From the NCBI RefSeq assembly GCF_026672375.1, contig NZ_JAPPRA010000001.1, forward strand, positions 2,480,001-2,544,000: a stretch of 64,000 nt of DNA, given 5' to 3'. The position numbers and the translations under genes were made by a program. Positions 35,215-44,122 of this stretch are shown here, in pieces. The notes beneath the pieces were generated by a model. That model was not told the DNA's origin. It did no database searches and saw only the letters and a list, made by a program, of their open reading frames with translations. Each line of letters begins with the position of its first letter. Positions within the stretch are counted from its first letter, which is position 1. The DNA is from Caulobacter sp. SL161 (GTDB lineage: Bacteria > Pseudomonadota > Alphaproteobacteria > Caulobacterales > Caulobacteraceae).

Positions 35215-35529
35215 ATGAGCGTGAAGCGTCGGGTCTTTCCGGAGACCTTCAAACGAGAAGCGGTCGACCGTGTCGCCAGCAGCGGCCTGTCGGCCGGCGT
35301 GGTGGCCAAGGAGTTGGGCCTGCACGAGACGGTGCTGCGACGATGGATGATGCAGTACGGGACGCAGGCGGCGGGGCCGGCGCGGCGCCCCCTCGCGCAA
35401 GCGCCGGCCCCGTCGCCGTCTGATCTGGCCGCCGAGAACGCCCGCCTGCGCCGTGAGAACGATCACCTGCGGATGGAGCGCGACATCCTAAAAAAAGCCG
35501 CGCTCATCTTCGGAGCGGCCTCCCGATGA
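35215..35529 (+). CDS. IS3-family transposase OrfA
   Basis: 104 residues. Helix-turn-helix start (RRVFPETFKREAVDRVASSGLSAGVVAKELGLHETVLRRW) and a leucine-zipper-like end (LAAENARLRRENDHLRMERDILKKA) that mediates multimer formation. It overlaps orfB by four bases (ATGA); in IS3 elements a programmed shift near this point makes the OrfAB fusion. Intact. Confidence 0.9.
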   Translation: MSVKRRVFPETFKREAVDRVASSGLSAGVVAKELGLHETVLRRWMMQYGTQAAGPARRPLAQAPAPSPSDLAAENARLRRENDHLRMERDILKKAALIFGAASR

Positions 35530-36387
35530 AGTTCGGGTTCGTCGATGAGCACCGCGGCGTCTGGCCGGTTCGGATGATGTGTCGGGTCTTGGGCCTGTCG
35601 GCCAGCGGCTACTATGCCCGGGCGCGGCAGGCCCGAGAGCCGGCGGGCGGCGGCCAACCGCGTGCTGATCGAGGACATCCGTCTGATCCATGCCGAGAGC
35701 TGCGGGACCTATGGCTCGCCGCGCATCCATGCCGTTCTGCTCGGCCATGGCCGCCGTGTCGGGCGCTCGCGGGTCGAGCGGCTGATGCGCCGCGCCGGCC
35801 TGCGCGGTCTGGCCGCGCTGCCGCGCCGGACACGGACGACGGACAGCCGCCATGGCTATCCGATCGCGCCCAACAGGCTCGCCCGTAACTTCCAGGCGGC
35901 GGCCCCTGGCCAGGTCTGGCTCGCCGATCTCACCTATATCCCGACCGGGGAAGGCTGGCTCTATCTGGCCGGCATTCTCGACATGCACACCCGCAAGCTC
36001 GTCGGCTGGTCGATGCGCGACACCTTGCACGCCCAGATCGCCTTGGACGCCCTGACCATGGCCATCGAGCGCCAAAAACCTGCGCCCGGATTGATCCATC
36101 ACTCCGATCGCGGCATTCAATACGCCGCCGAGACCTACGGCTCGGCCCTGGCCCAGTCACGAATTACCCCGTCCATGAGCCGCAAGGGCGACTGCTGGGA
36201 CAATGCGCCGATGGAGAGCTTCTTTCACACCCTCAAGACCGAGCGGGTCCTTCATCGGGTCTACGCCACCCGCGCCGAGGCCCGGCGCGACCTGTTCGGC
36301 TATATCGAGGGCTTCTACAATTCACGTCGCCTGCACTCGGCTCTGGGCTATATCAGCCCCGCCGAGATGGAACGCAGAGCGGCATAA
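35526..36387 (+). pseudogene. IS3-family transposase OrfB, frameshifted
   Basis: The DDE integrase subunit. The first 30 codons (KFGFVDEHRGVWPVRMMCRVLGLSASGYYA) are in the frame that starts at 35526. The rest (PESRRAAANRVLIEDIRLIHAESCGTYGSPRIH...) is in the next frame, so a shift lies in 35614-35640. The DDE residues survive downstream: Asp in WLADLTYIP, Asp in HHSDRGIQY, Glu in DNAPMESFFHTLK. A sequencing error is possible; otherwise the element is inactive. Confidence 0.82.
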
Positions 36388-36390
36388 CCC

Positions 36391-36414
36391 GTCCACTTTC
36401 TCGGGGGAGGAGCA
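36391..36414 (-). repeat. IS3 right inverted repeat
   Basis: Reverse complement starts TGCTCCTCCCCCGAG and ends AGTGGAC. Directly follows the orfB stop. Confidence 0.75.
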
Positions 36415-36596
36415 TTGCTGTCGAACGCGGGGTCGAGACCGTTCACCGTCGGCTTGGCGCTCGAGTCGGATCGAGGCTGACGACCGGGCCTGCGGAGCCG
36501 ATGTCGGCGAAACGCCCGCGCGCAGGAGGGTTCAGGAGGGGCGTTGCCTCGCCAGGAACCGCAGCAGAGCGAGGTTGTGATCGCTCATCACCGCCG

Positions 36597-36628
36597 AGCG
36601 ATTGCGTAGCGATTGAACGAAAATCGCT
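36597..36628. repeat. AGCGATT repeat cluster
   Basis: AGCGATT occurs directly at 36597-36603 and 36608-36614, and inverted (AATCGCT) at 36622-36628. The last two form a perfect 7-bp inverted repeat with a 7-base spacer. It lies 42 bases upstream of the NikR-like operator. No copy was seen at the ABC-transporter promoter. Possible binding site for a second regulator. Confidence 0.5.
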
Positions 36629-36669
36629 CAAAATCGAGGCGCTAAGACCTCACCGGGCCGCCGCGATGG

Positions 36670-36695
36670 TATTACGATTTGTATCGTTCGTAATA
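36670..36695. promoter_or_regulatory. Operator of the NikR-like regulator, copy 1
   Basis: TATTACGA-N10-TCGTAATA, perfect 8-bp arms, 19 bases upstream of the regulator's ATG. The same arms and spacer length recur before the ABC importer (46905-46930). The position close to the start suggests repression and autoregulation. Confidence 0.8.
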
Positions 36696-36714
36696 TCAGC
36701 AATGAGTGCTCGAC

Positions 36715-37194
36715 ATGGAAATCACCTCCTCGAACCTGGCGCGGCTCAGCATAAGCCTCCCGGCCGAACTGATGGTCCAGTTGGACGCCATGGTTGCCGA
36801 GCGCGGCCTGCCCAGCCGCTCGCAGATGATCGCCGAGCTGATCCGCCATGAGCTGGCCGAGCACAGCGGCGAGCGGCCTGATGCGATGCTGGCCGGCACC
36901 ATAACCCTCATATATCGCGCGGAAAGCGGCCGGGTTCGCCACGCCTTGGCCCAGACCCAGCTGGGCTATGTGAAAGAGGTGATCTCGGCTCAGAACGTCT
37001 TTCTCGAGGACGATCAGGCCATGGAGGTTCTGCTGGTCCAGGGTCCGGCGGAGCGCCTGCAGCAACTGTGCGACGCCCTTCGCAAGGTGCGTGGGGTTCA
37101 GCAGATCAAGCTGGTCACCACGACCGCCCTCCTGCCGCCGCTGCACTTCCACGGCGATGACGCCGCCCTCGACGGAGAGTCGACCCCGCCATGA
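36715..37194 (+). CDS. NikR-like ribbon-helix-helix regulator without nickel ligands
   Basis: 159 residues. Ribbon-helix-helix at the N-terminus (LARLSISLPAELMVQLDAMV...SRSQMIAELIRHEL), then an ACT-like NikR C-terminal domain (GTITLIYRAESGRVRHALA... RGVQQIKL-like end). In NikR, three His and one Cys in the middle of this domain bind nickel; the matching stretch here (YVKEVISAQNVFLEDDQAMEV) has no His or Cys. The fold is therefore kept, but the metal site is lost. It overlaps the next gene by four bases, so it is the first gene of the guanidine/urea operon. Likely represses the operon and the ABC importer and may sense a nitrogen compound (inference). ATG 36715 was preferred over GTG 36706. 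Confidence 0.85.
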   Translation: MEITSSNLARLSISLPAELMVQLDAMVAERGLPSRSQMIAELIRHELAEHSGERPDAMLAGTITLIYRAESGRVRHALAQTQLGYVKEVISAQNVFLEDDQAMEVLLVQGPAERLQQLCDALRKVRGVQQIKLVTTTALLPPLHFHGDDAALDGESTPP

Positions 37195-38030
37195 GCGATG
37201 CCGCCCAGAGCCACACCGCCACCCCCTACGCCGCCCAGGCCCACGCCCGGGCCCAGGCGGGAACCCGAGTCGAGTCGATGCCGACCGTGCCGGCCTCCGC
37301 CGCCGTCGATCTGCCGTCCGGAGTCGCGGCGGCGGACGTGGTCTGGGACGAAACCATCGCCCCCGGCGGCTACGCCAGCCGTCGACTGTCGCGCGGCGCG
37401 CGGCTGCGACTGACGGATCTGCGCGGCGACGCGGCGGTGTCGCTGTTGGTCTTCAACGCCGAGCAGCCGGTCGAGCGCCTGAATATCGCCGACACCCTGA
37501 AGGTCCAGTGGAACGGCTATCTGGGTCAGGGGCGGCTTCTGCTGTCGGACATGGGCCGGGTGCTGGCCAGCTTGGTGGAGGACACCGCCGGCGCTCACGA
37601 CGCCTTCTGCGGGGCCTCCAACCAGGCCAGCAACACGCGCAAGTACGGCGACGGCTTCAATCACGGAGACCACCCCAACGCCCGGGACCGCTTCTCGCTG
37701 GGCGTGGCCAAGTTCGGTTTGGGCCGCAAGGATATCCATCCGTGCCTCAACCTCTTCAAAGAGGTGCGGATCGGTCAGGGCGGCGAGACTGTCGTTGACG
37801 TTGGCCCCTACCCGCCTGGTCGCTTTGTCACCCTGCGGGCCGAGATGGCGTTGATCGTGGTGCTGGCCAACTGCCCGCACGTGCTGGATCCGCGTCCGGG
37901 CTACGCGGTGACGCCGGTGCGGGCCACCGCCTGGCGCGGCCCGGTGACGCCGGAGTCGGACCCGATCCGCAATGCGACGCCGGAGGGCCTGCGCGCCTTT
38001 CTGAACGTCGAAGACTATTTCTCGCGCTGA
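37191..38030 (+). CDS. DUF1989 protein, UAAP1/carboxyguanidine deiminase subunit type
   Basis: 279 residues of the 'urea carboxylase-associated protein' family. Metal-site-like residues are in AHDAFCGASNQASNTRKYGDGFNHGDHP. In Pseudomonas, the two DUF1989 proteins of such clusters (CgdA/CgdB) were shown to form carboxyguanidine deiminase, which converts carboxyguanidine to allophanate plus ammonia. The presence of the pair, with a carboxylase and an allophanate hydrolase, therefore points to guanidine rather than urea. It overlaps the regulator by four bases. The first 35 residues are Ala/Pro-rich and may be a non-conserved extension. Confidence 0.85.
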   Translation: MSDAAQSHTATPYAAQAHARAQAGTRVESMPTVPASAAVDLPSGVAAADVVWDETIAPGGYASRRLSRGARLRLTDLRGDAAVSLLVFNAEQPVERLNIADTLKVQWNGYLGQGRLLLSDMGRVLASLVEDTAGAHDAFCGASNQASNTRKYGDGFNHGDHPNARDRFSLGVAKFGLGRKDIHPCLNLFKEVRIGQGGETVVDVGPYPPGRFVTLRAEMALIVVLANCPHVLDPRPGYAVTPVRATAWRGPVTPESDPIRNATPEGLRAFLNVEDYFSR

Positions 38031-38040
38031 GGACGCCGCC

Positions 38041-38667
38041 ATGGCCTTCGCTCCCCCGCCCCTGGGCGACATCGTCCACGACGAGGTGGTTCCCGCCCGC
38101 GCCCCCTGGCTGCATGCAGTCAAAGCCGGCCAGACCCTGCGCATCGTCGATCTGGAGGGAAACCAGGCCGTCGACTTCCTGGTCTACAGCGCCGCCGACG
38201 ACGCCGAACGCTACAGCGCTCAAGACACCATCGCCGCCCAAAAGAACATCTTCCTGCGCGAGGGCTCGGTGCTTTTGTCGAACGAGGGGGCGCCGATGAT
38301 GACGGTGACCGCCACGGCGGTGGCCTATCATGACACGATCGGCGGGGCCTGCTCGTGCGAGAGCAACACCTTGCGCTATGGCCACCACACTAAGGCCCAG
38401 CACGCCTGCGTCGAGAACTTCCTGGTCGCCAACGCCCGCCAGGGGCGCGGCAAGCGCGACATGGTCAGCAACGTCAACTGGTTCATGAACGTGCCGGTCG
38501 AAGCCGACGGGGCGCTGGGCATCGTCGATGGCATCTCTGCGCCCGGCCTGTTCGTCGATCTGCGCGCCGAGATGGACGTGGTGGTGGTGGTCTCCAACTG
38601 CCCGCAGATCAACAACCCCTGCAACGGCTTCAATCCGACGCCGGTGCGCATGATCATCGCCCAATAG
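38041..38667 (+). CDS. DUF1989 protein, UAAP2/carboxyguanidine deiminase subunit type
   Basis: 208 residues, a paralogue of the preceding gene. The shared core is LRIVDLEGNQAVDFLVYSA and the Cys/Asn/Tyr-rich metal-site region DTIGGACSCESNTLRYGHHTKAQHAC. It is expected to form a hetero-oligomer with the preceding product. Ten bases separate the two genes, and the carboxylase follows after ten more, so all belong to one operon. Confidence 0.87.
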   Translation: MAFAPPPLGDIVHDEVVPARAPWLHAVKAGQTLRIVDLEGNQAVDFLVYSAADDAERYSAQDTIAAQKNIFLREGSVLLSNEGAPMMTVTATAVAYHDTIGGACSCESNTLRYGHHTKAQHACVENFLVANARQGRGKRDMVSNVNWFMNVPVEADGALGIVDGISAPGLFVDLRAEMDVVVVVSNCPQINNPCNGFNPTPVRMIIAQ

Positions 38668-38677
38668 GACCCGCCCG

Positions 38678-41600
38678 ATGTTCGACAAGGTCCTGATCGC
38701 CAACCGCGGCGCCATCGCCTGCCGCATCATCCGCACGCTGCGAGCGATGGGCGTCAAGTCGGTAGCGGTGTTCAGCGACGCCGACGCCGGCTCATTGCAC
38801 GTGTCGATGGCCGACGAGGCCGTGCGACTGGGCCCGGCCCCGGCGGCCGAGAGCTATCTGCGCGCGGATCTGGTGCTGGCCGCCGCCCAGGCGACCGGCG
38901 CCCAGGCCATCCATCCGGGCTATGGCTTCCTCAGTGAGAACGCCGCCTTCGCCCAGGCCTGCGAGGACGCCGGCGTCACCTTCATCGGCCCGAGCGCCGA
39001 CAATATCCGCGCGTTCGGCCTCAAGCATACCGCCCGCGACCTGGCCCAGGCCCACGGCGTGCCTCTGGCGCCGGGCACCGACCTGCTGATCGATCCGGCG
39101 ACGGCTCTGGAGGCGGCGGAGCGGATCGGCTTCCCCGTGATCCTGAAAGCCACAGCCGGCGGCGGCGGTATCGGCATGCGGGTCTGCGAGAGCGCCGAGG
39201 CGGTGGAAGAAGCCTTCGCCGCCGTCCGTCGTCTGGCGACCGGCAATTTCAGCGACGGCGGCGTCTTCCTGGAACGCTATGTCCGCAAGGCGCGTCACAT
39301 CGAGGTGCAGGTGTTCGGCGACGGCGCGGGCCGGGTGACGGCGCTGGGCGAGCGCGACTGCTCCTTGCAGCGCCGCAACCAGAAGGTGGTCGAAGAGACT
39401 CCCGCTCCCGGCCTGTCTGCGACCACGCGGACGGCGCTGCTGGACGCGGCCGTGCGCTTGGCCAAGGCGGCGAACTACCGCTCGGCCGGCACGGTGGAGT
39501 TCCTTTACGACGCCGACCGAGACGACTTCTTCTTCCTCGAGGTCAATACCCGCCTGCAGGTCGAACACGGCGTTACCGAGCAGGTCACGGGCGTGGATTT
39601 GGTCGAATGGATGGTGCGCGGCGCAGCAGGCGACTTTTCATTCCTCGACACGCCGCCGCCGGCCCCGCGCGGCGCGGCGATCCAGGTGCGCCTCTATGCC
39701 GAGGACCCGGCCCAAGACTATCGGCCGAGCGCCGGCGTACTGACCGAGGTCGCTTTCCCCGAGGGGGTACGCGCCGACGGCTGGGTCGTCGACGGAACCG
39801 AGGTCAGCGCCTTCTACGACCCGATGCTGGCCAAACTGATCGTTACTGCCGAGGACCGTCCCGCCGCCGTGGCGGCGCTGCAGGCGGCGCTGGACGCGAC
39901 CCGCCTGGCGGGGATCGAGACCAATCTCGACTGGCTGCGGACGGTCGCACGCAGCCAGCCGTTCGTCGGTGGCGAGGTCTCGACTCGTGCCCTGGAGACC
40001 GTCGCCTGGACGCCGGACACCATCCAGGTGCTGAGCGGCGGTCCGGCGACCACCGTCCAAGACTGGCCGGGCCGTCGCGGCTACTGGGACGTGGGGGTGC
40101 CGCCGTCGGGCCCGATGGACGCCCTGGCCTTCCGGCTGGGCAACCGGCTGCTGGGCAACTCGGCCGATGCGGCGGGTCTTGAGATCACCGCCCTGGGCCC
40201 GATCCTGAAGTTCAATCGGCCGGCCACGCTGTGCCTGACCGGGGCGCGCTTCGACGTCCGGTTGGACGGCGTCCCAGTCGAACCCTATGCGCCGTTCGAC
40301 GTGCGGCCGGGCCAGACTCTGAAGATTGGCCGCTTGGTCGAGGCGGGCCTGCGCGGCTATCTGCTGCTGCGTGGCGGGCTGGACGTTCCCGCCTATCTGA
40401 GCAGCCGCTCGACCTTCACCCTGGGCGGCTTTGGCGGCCACGCCGGTCGCAACCTGACCGCCGGCGACGTACTGCGGCTGCTGCCTGCGCCCGAGGCCCC
40501 GACCGTCGGTCTGGCCGAGCCGCTGCGCCCAGCCCTGACCAAGACCTGGACGATCCGAGTGCTGCCCGGCCCGCACGGCGCGCCGGACTTCTTCACCCCA
40601 GCCGACGTCGCCATGATTGGCGGCACGGACTGGAAGGTGCACTACAACTCCAACCGCACGGGCGTGCGCCTGGTGGGCCCCAAGCCCGAATGGGCGCGGC
40701 GCGACGGCGGCGAGGCCGGCCTGCACCCGTCCAACATCCACGACAACGCCTACGCCATCGGCGCCGTCGACTTCACCGGCGACATGCCGATCATCCTGGG
40801 TCCGGACGGCCCGTCGCTGGGCGGGTTCGTGTGTCCGTTTGTGATCATCCAGGCCGACCTGTGGAAGGCCGGCCAGCTGGCGCCAGGCGACACCGTGCGG
40901 TTCGCGGTCGTGGACGATCAGACCGCCGCCGCCGCTCTGGAGGCGCAGGAAGCGTTGATCGCCCAGCTGCGCGCCGCGCCGCCGCACCCAGCCCCGGCCG
41001 TAATCGACGTCGAGGCCAGTCCGATCCTGCGCGAGCTGCCGCAGGACGGTCACCGCCCGCGGGTGCTGTACCGCCGCCAGGGCGACCAGCACCTGCTGGT
41101 CGAGTACGGCCCGATCGTGCTGGACCTGGAGCTGCGACTGCGAATCCACGCCCTGCTCCTGGACCTGCAGGCCCAGGCTCTGGAGGGCGTCATCGACCTG
41201 ACCCCGGGCATCCGCTCGCTGCAGGTCCATTATGACAGCCGCCGCCTCAGCCAGGCCCGGCTGCTGGACATCCTGGTCGCCTCCGAGGACAGGCTGGGCG
41301 GACTGGACGACTTCGAGATCCCCTCGCGCGTCGTCCACCTGCCGCTGAGCTGGAAAGATCCGGCGATCTACCAGACCATCGACAAGTACATGCAGGCCGT
41401 CCGCGACGACGCGCCCTGGTGCCCGGACAACATCGAGTTCATCCGCCGGGTCAACGGCCTTGCCTGCATCGACGACGTCCAGAAGATCGTCTTCGACGCC
41501 CGCTATCTGGTGATGGGGCTGGGCGACGTCTATCTGGGCGCTCCGGTGGCGACACCCGTCGATCCGCGACACCGCCTGGTGACCACCAAGTACAACCCGG

Positions 41601-42301
41601 CCCGCACCTGGACGCCGCCCAATGTCGTTGGCATCGGCGGGGCCTACATGTGCATCTACGGCATGGAGGGCCCTGGCGGCTATCAGCTGTTCGGCCGCAC
41701 GATCCAGGTGTGGAACACCTGGCGCCAGACGGACGTCTTCACCGATGGCAAGCCCTGGCTGCTGCGCTTCTTCGACCAGATCCGCTTCTTCCCGGTCAGC
41801 GCCGAGGAACTGGTCGAATGGCGCCGTGACTTCCCGCTGGGCCGTCGAGCGATCCGCATCGAGGAAGAGACCTTCCGCCTGTCCGACTACCGCCGGCTGC
41901 TGGCGGAGAACGCCGACAGCATCGCCGCCTTCCAGAGCCGTCGCCAAGCCGCCTTCGACGCCGAGCGCGCCGACTGGGAGGCCAAGGGCGAGTTTGCTCG
42001 GGTTGAGGCGCTATCGGGTGTCGCCGAGGCCGATGACGCAGTCGCCGCTGTGGAGGTTCCCGCCGGGGCGGACGTGGTCGAGGCCCCCCTAGGCGGCCAC
42101 GTCTGGAAGGTGCTGGTCGAACCTGGCCAAGCCGTCGAGACCGGCGCGGTGATCGCGATCATCGAGGCTATGAAGGCTGAGTGTGACGTCGCAACCCCGA
42201 CGGCCGGGGTCGTCAGCGCCGTCTATACCCAGCCGGGCCAGCCGATCGCCGCCGGCGCGCCGGTCATCGCTGTCACCCCGGTCGCAGAGGCTACGGCATG
42301 A
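38678..42301 (+). CDS. uca: Biotin-dependent urea/guanidine carboxylase
   Basis: 1207 residues, full length. A biotin carboxylase module (about 1-450: KVLIANRGAIACRIIRTL, ATP-grasp loop KATAGGGGIGM, EVNTRLQVEHGVTEQVTG) is followed by a KipI/KipA-like carboxyltransferase (about 455-1080: SGGPATTVQDWPGRRGYWDVGVPPSGPMD, HDNAYAIGAVDFTGDMPIILGPDGPSLGG). The C-terminal biotin carrier domain has Lys1166 in EAMKAE. Carboxylates urea or guanidine with ATP and bicarbonate. The DUF1989 pair upstream favours guanidine. It overlaps the allophanate hydrolase gene by four bases (ATGA). Confidence 0.94.
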   Translation: MFDKVLIANRGAIACRIIRTLRAMGVKSVAVFSDADAGSLHVSMADEAVRLGPAPAAESYLRADLVLAAAQATGAQAIHPGYGFLSENAAFAQACEDAGVTFIGPSADNIRAFGLKHTARDLAQAHGVPLAPGTDLLIDPATALEAAERIGFPVILKATAGGGGIGMRVCESAEAVEEAFAAVRRLATGNFSDGGVFLERYVRKARHIEVQVFGDGAGRVTALGERDCSLQRRNQKVVEETPAPGLSATTRTALLDAAVRLAKAANYRSAGTVEFLYDADRDDFFFLEVNTRLQVEHGVTEQVTGVDLVEWMVRGAAGDFSFLDTPPPAPRGAAIQVRLYAEDPAQDYRPSAGVLTEVAFPEGVRADGWVVDGTEVSAFYDPMLAKLIVTAEDRPAAVAALQAALDATRLAGIETNLDWLRTVARSQPFVGGEVSTRALETVAWTPDTIQVLSGGPATTVQDWPGRRGYWDVGVPPSGPMDALAFRLGNRLLGNSADAAGLEITALGPILKFNRPATLCLTGARFDVRLDGVPVEPYAPFDVRPGQTLKIGRLVEAGLRGYLLLRGGLDVPAYLSSRSTFTLGGFGGHAGRNLTAGDVLRLLPAPEAPTVGLAEPLRPALTKTWTIRVLPGPHGAPDFFTPADVAMIGGTDWKVHYNSNRTGVRLVGPKPEWARRDGGEAGLHPSNIHDNAYAIGAVDFTGDMPIILGPDGPSLGGFVCPFVIIQADLWKAGQLAPGDTVRFAVVDDQTAAAALEAQEALIAQLRAAPPHPAPAVIDVEASPILRELPQDGHRPRVLYRRQGDQHLLVEYGPIVLDLELRLRIHALLLDLQAQALEGVIDLTPGIRSLQVHYDSRRLSQARLLDILVASEDRLGGLDDFEIPSRVVHLPLSWKDPAIYQTIDKYMQAVRDDAPWCPDNIEFIRRVNGLACIDDVQKIVFDARYLVMGLGDVYLGAPVATPVDPRHRLVTTKYNPARTWTPPNVVGIGGAYMCIYGMEGPGGYQLFGRTIQVWNTWRQTDVFTDGKPWLLRFFDQIRFFPVSAEELVEWRRDFPLGRRAIRIEEETFRLSDYRRLLAENADSIAAFQSRRQAAFDAERADWEAKGEFARVEALSGVAEADDAVAAVEVPAGADVVEAPLGGHVWKVLVEPGQAVETGAVIAIIEAMKAECDVATPTAGVVSAVYTQPGQPIAAGAPVIAVTPVAEATA

Positions 42302-44082
42302 ACGCCACGCGCCTCCTCGTCGGCGAGATCGCCGCCGGCGTGAACGCCGGCGACTCGGCGGAGTCCGTCGCCCGCTCGGCCCTGGCTGCGATCGAGGCCT
42401 ACGACGCGATCCAGCCGCAGGTCTGGACCCTGCGGCTGCCCGAGGCCGCCGTTCTGGCCCAGGCCCGCGCCGTCGACGCTCGCATCGCCGCCGGCGAGAC
42501 GTTGCCCCTGGCCGGGGTCCCGTTTGCGGTGAAGGACAATATCGACGTCGCGGACCTGGCTACGACAGCCGCCTGCCCAGCCTTCGCCTACACGGCCGGG
42601 CGCTCGGCGACCGTGGTCGAGCAGCTGCTGGCCGCCGGGGCGGTGCTGGTCGGCAAGACCAATCTCGACCAGTTCGCAACGGGCCTCGTCGGGACGCGCA
42701 GCCCCTACGGTGCGCCGCGCTGCGTTTTCAACCAAGCCTTCGTGAGCGGCGGCTCCAGCTCGGGCTCGGCCGTAGCCGTGGCGGCCGGGCTGGTCGCCTT
42801 CGCGCTGGGCACCGACACCGCCGGGTCCGGCCGGGTGCCGGCCGCCTTCAATCATCTGGTCGGCCTGAAACCCAGCAAGGGCCGGTGGAGCACACAAGGT
42901 CTCGTGCCAGCTTGCCGCTCGCTGGACTGCATCAGCGTGTTCGCCGCCGATCTGGACGGCGCGGGGCGGGTCGATGCGGTCCTGGCCGGCTTCGACCCCC
43001 AAGACCCCTATTCTCGCCGTGCGCCCCAGCCGGAACCGGTCCTGACCCTGGCCGGGCTGCGGGTGGCGATCCCCCGTCCCGAGCAGCGGATCTTCTTCGG
43101 CGACGGCGAGTCCGAGGCGCTGTACGCTTCTGCCGTCGCGCGCCTGCAGGCGGCCGGCGCAGTCGCCGTCGAGGTCGACATCGCCCCGCTGCTGGATGCG
43201 GCCAAGCTGCTCTACAGCGGCCCCTGGGTGGCCGAGCGCACCGCCGCCGTCGAGCCGCTGCTGCGCGCCGCGCCCAGCGCCATCGAGCCGACCGTGCGGG
43301 CCATCGTCCAGGGCGGCCTGGCCGTGACCGGAGTCGAGACCTTCCGAGGGCTCTATGCGCTGGAGGCCTATCGCCGGGCGGCCGAGGCCGTATGGGCCGC
43401 CGCCGACGCGCTGTTCCTGCCCACGACGCCGACCATCTACACGGTCAAGGCGCTTAAGGCGGAACCCCTGGCTCTGAACGCCAATCTGGGCCTCTACACC
43501 AATTTCGTGAACCTGCTGGACCTGTCGGCCCTGGCGGTTCCGGCAGGGTTTCGCGCCGACGGCACGGGCTTTGGGGTCACCTTCATCGGCCCCGCTTTCG
43601 CCGACCGCGCCCTTCTGGACCTCGCCGCCGCCTATCTGGAGACCTTCCCCATGGCCGAGACCCCACCGCTGGACCTGACGCCCCACAAGCCCGGCGTGAA
43701 GCTGGCCGTGGTCGGAGCGCATCTGTCAGGCATGCCGCTACACTGGCAACTGACCTCGCGCGAAGCTCGGCTGGTCGCAGCGACACGCACGGCGCCGGCC
43801 TACAAGCTCTACGCCATGGCCGAGAGCACCCCGCCCAAGCCAGCGCTCGTCCATGTCGGCGACGGCGGGGCGTCGATCCAGGTCGAGGTCTACGAACTGG
43901 ACGTCGCAGCGTTTGGGGCCTTTACCGCCGAAGTCCCCGCTCCGCTGGCGATCGGTACGGTAACCCTCGAGGACGGAACTAGCGTCAAGGGTTTCGTCGC
44001 TGAGCCCCGCGCCCTGAACGGTGCGAGCGACATCACCGCCCTGGGCGGCTGGCGGGCCTATATCGCTTCGCTACAGGGCTGA
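42298..44082 (+). CDS. atzF: Allophanate hydrolase
   Basis: 594 residues, the usual length. Amidase-signature domain (1 to about 440) with the Lys-Ser-Ser site: Lys in VPFAVKDNIDV, the Ser-rich GGSSSGSAVAVAAGL and TDTAGSGRVPAAFN. A C-terminal domain (about 445-594: KLAVVGAHLSGMPLHWQL) belongs to the AtzF/DUR1 type. It splits allophanate into CO2 and two ammonia, the final step of the cluster. Last gene of the rightward operon; it converges on the ABC importer genes 40 bases later. Confidence 0.95.
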   Translation: MNATRLLVGEIAAGVNAGDSAESVARSALAAIEAYDAIQPQVWTLRLPEAAVLAQARAVDARIAAGETLPLAGVPFAVKDNIDVADLATTAACPAFAYTAGRSATVVEQLLAAGAVLVGKTNLDQFATGLVGTRSPYGAPRCVFNQAFVSGGSSSGSAVAVAAGLVAFALGTDTAGSGRVPAAFNHLVGLKPSKGRWSTQGLVPACRSLDCISVFAADLDGAGRVDAVLAGFDPQDPYSRRAPQPEPVLTLAGLRVAIPRPEQRIFFGDGESEALYASAVARLQAAGAVAVEVDIAPLLDAAKLLYSGPWVAERTAAVEPLLRAAPSAIEPTVRAIVQGGLAVTGVETFRGLYALEAYRRAAEAVWAAADALFLPTTPTIYTVKALKAEPLALNANLGLYTNFVNLLDLSALAVPAGFRADGTGFGVTFIGPAFADRALLDLAAAYLETFPMAETPPLDLTPHKPGVKLAVVGAHLSGMPLHWQLTSREARLVAATRTAPAYKLYAMAESTPPKPALVHVGDGGASIQVEVYELDVAAFGAFTAEVPAPLAIGTVTLEDGTSVKGFVAEPRALNGASDITALGGWRAYIASLQG

Positions 44083-44122
44083 GCGCCCCAAGTGCGCCAG
44101 GCGTTTCTGTTGCCTTGAGGCG

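Larger units (their letters stand above)
35153..36414 (+). mobile_element. IS3-family insertion sequence, complete ends, frameshifted transposase
   Basis: 1262 bases bounded by imperfect inverted repeats starting TGATCCTCCC and, on the other strand, TGCTCCTCCC; both carry AGTGGAC inward. The TG...CA termini and the two-frame orfA/orfB layout are those of IS3. I see no target-site duplication in the flanks. It was inserted next to an IS30 remnant, and is probably immobile unless helped in trans, because orfB is shifted. Confidence 0.85.
36415..36714. other. Control region of the guanidine/urea operon
   Basis: 300 bases between the IS3 element and the NikR-like gene, with no gene. Two signals stand out: a group of AGCGATT repeats (36597-36628) and the regulator's operator (36670-36695). 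I found no features of a guanidine-I (ykkC) riboswitch. Confidence 0.6.

Noticed and set aside
35148..36420. Target-site duplication around the IS3 element
   Set aside because: The 3-4 bases flanking the two ends do not match.
36415..36714. Guanidine-I (ykkC) riboswitch upstream of the guanidine/urea operon
   Set aside because: No matching conserved loops or ACGA/ACGR-type elements in a suitable fold; protein operator found instead.
38792..41947. Long leftward open frames (258 and 769 codons) opposite the carboxylase
   Set aside because: Mirror frames of a high-GC gene; no domains.
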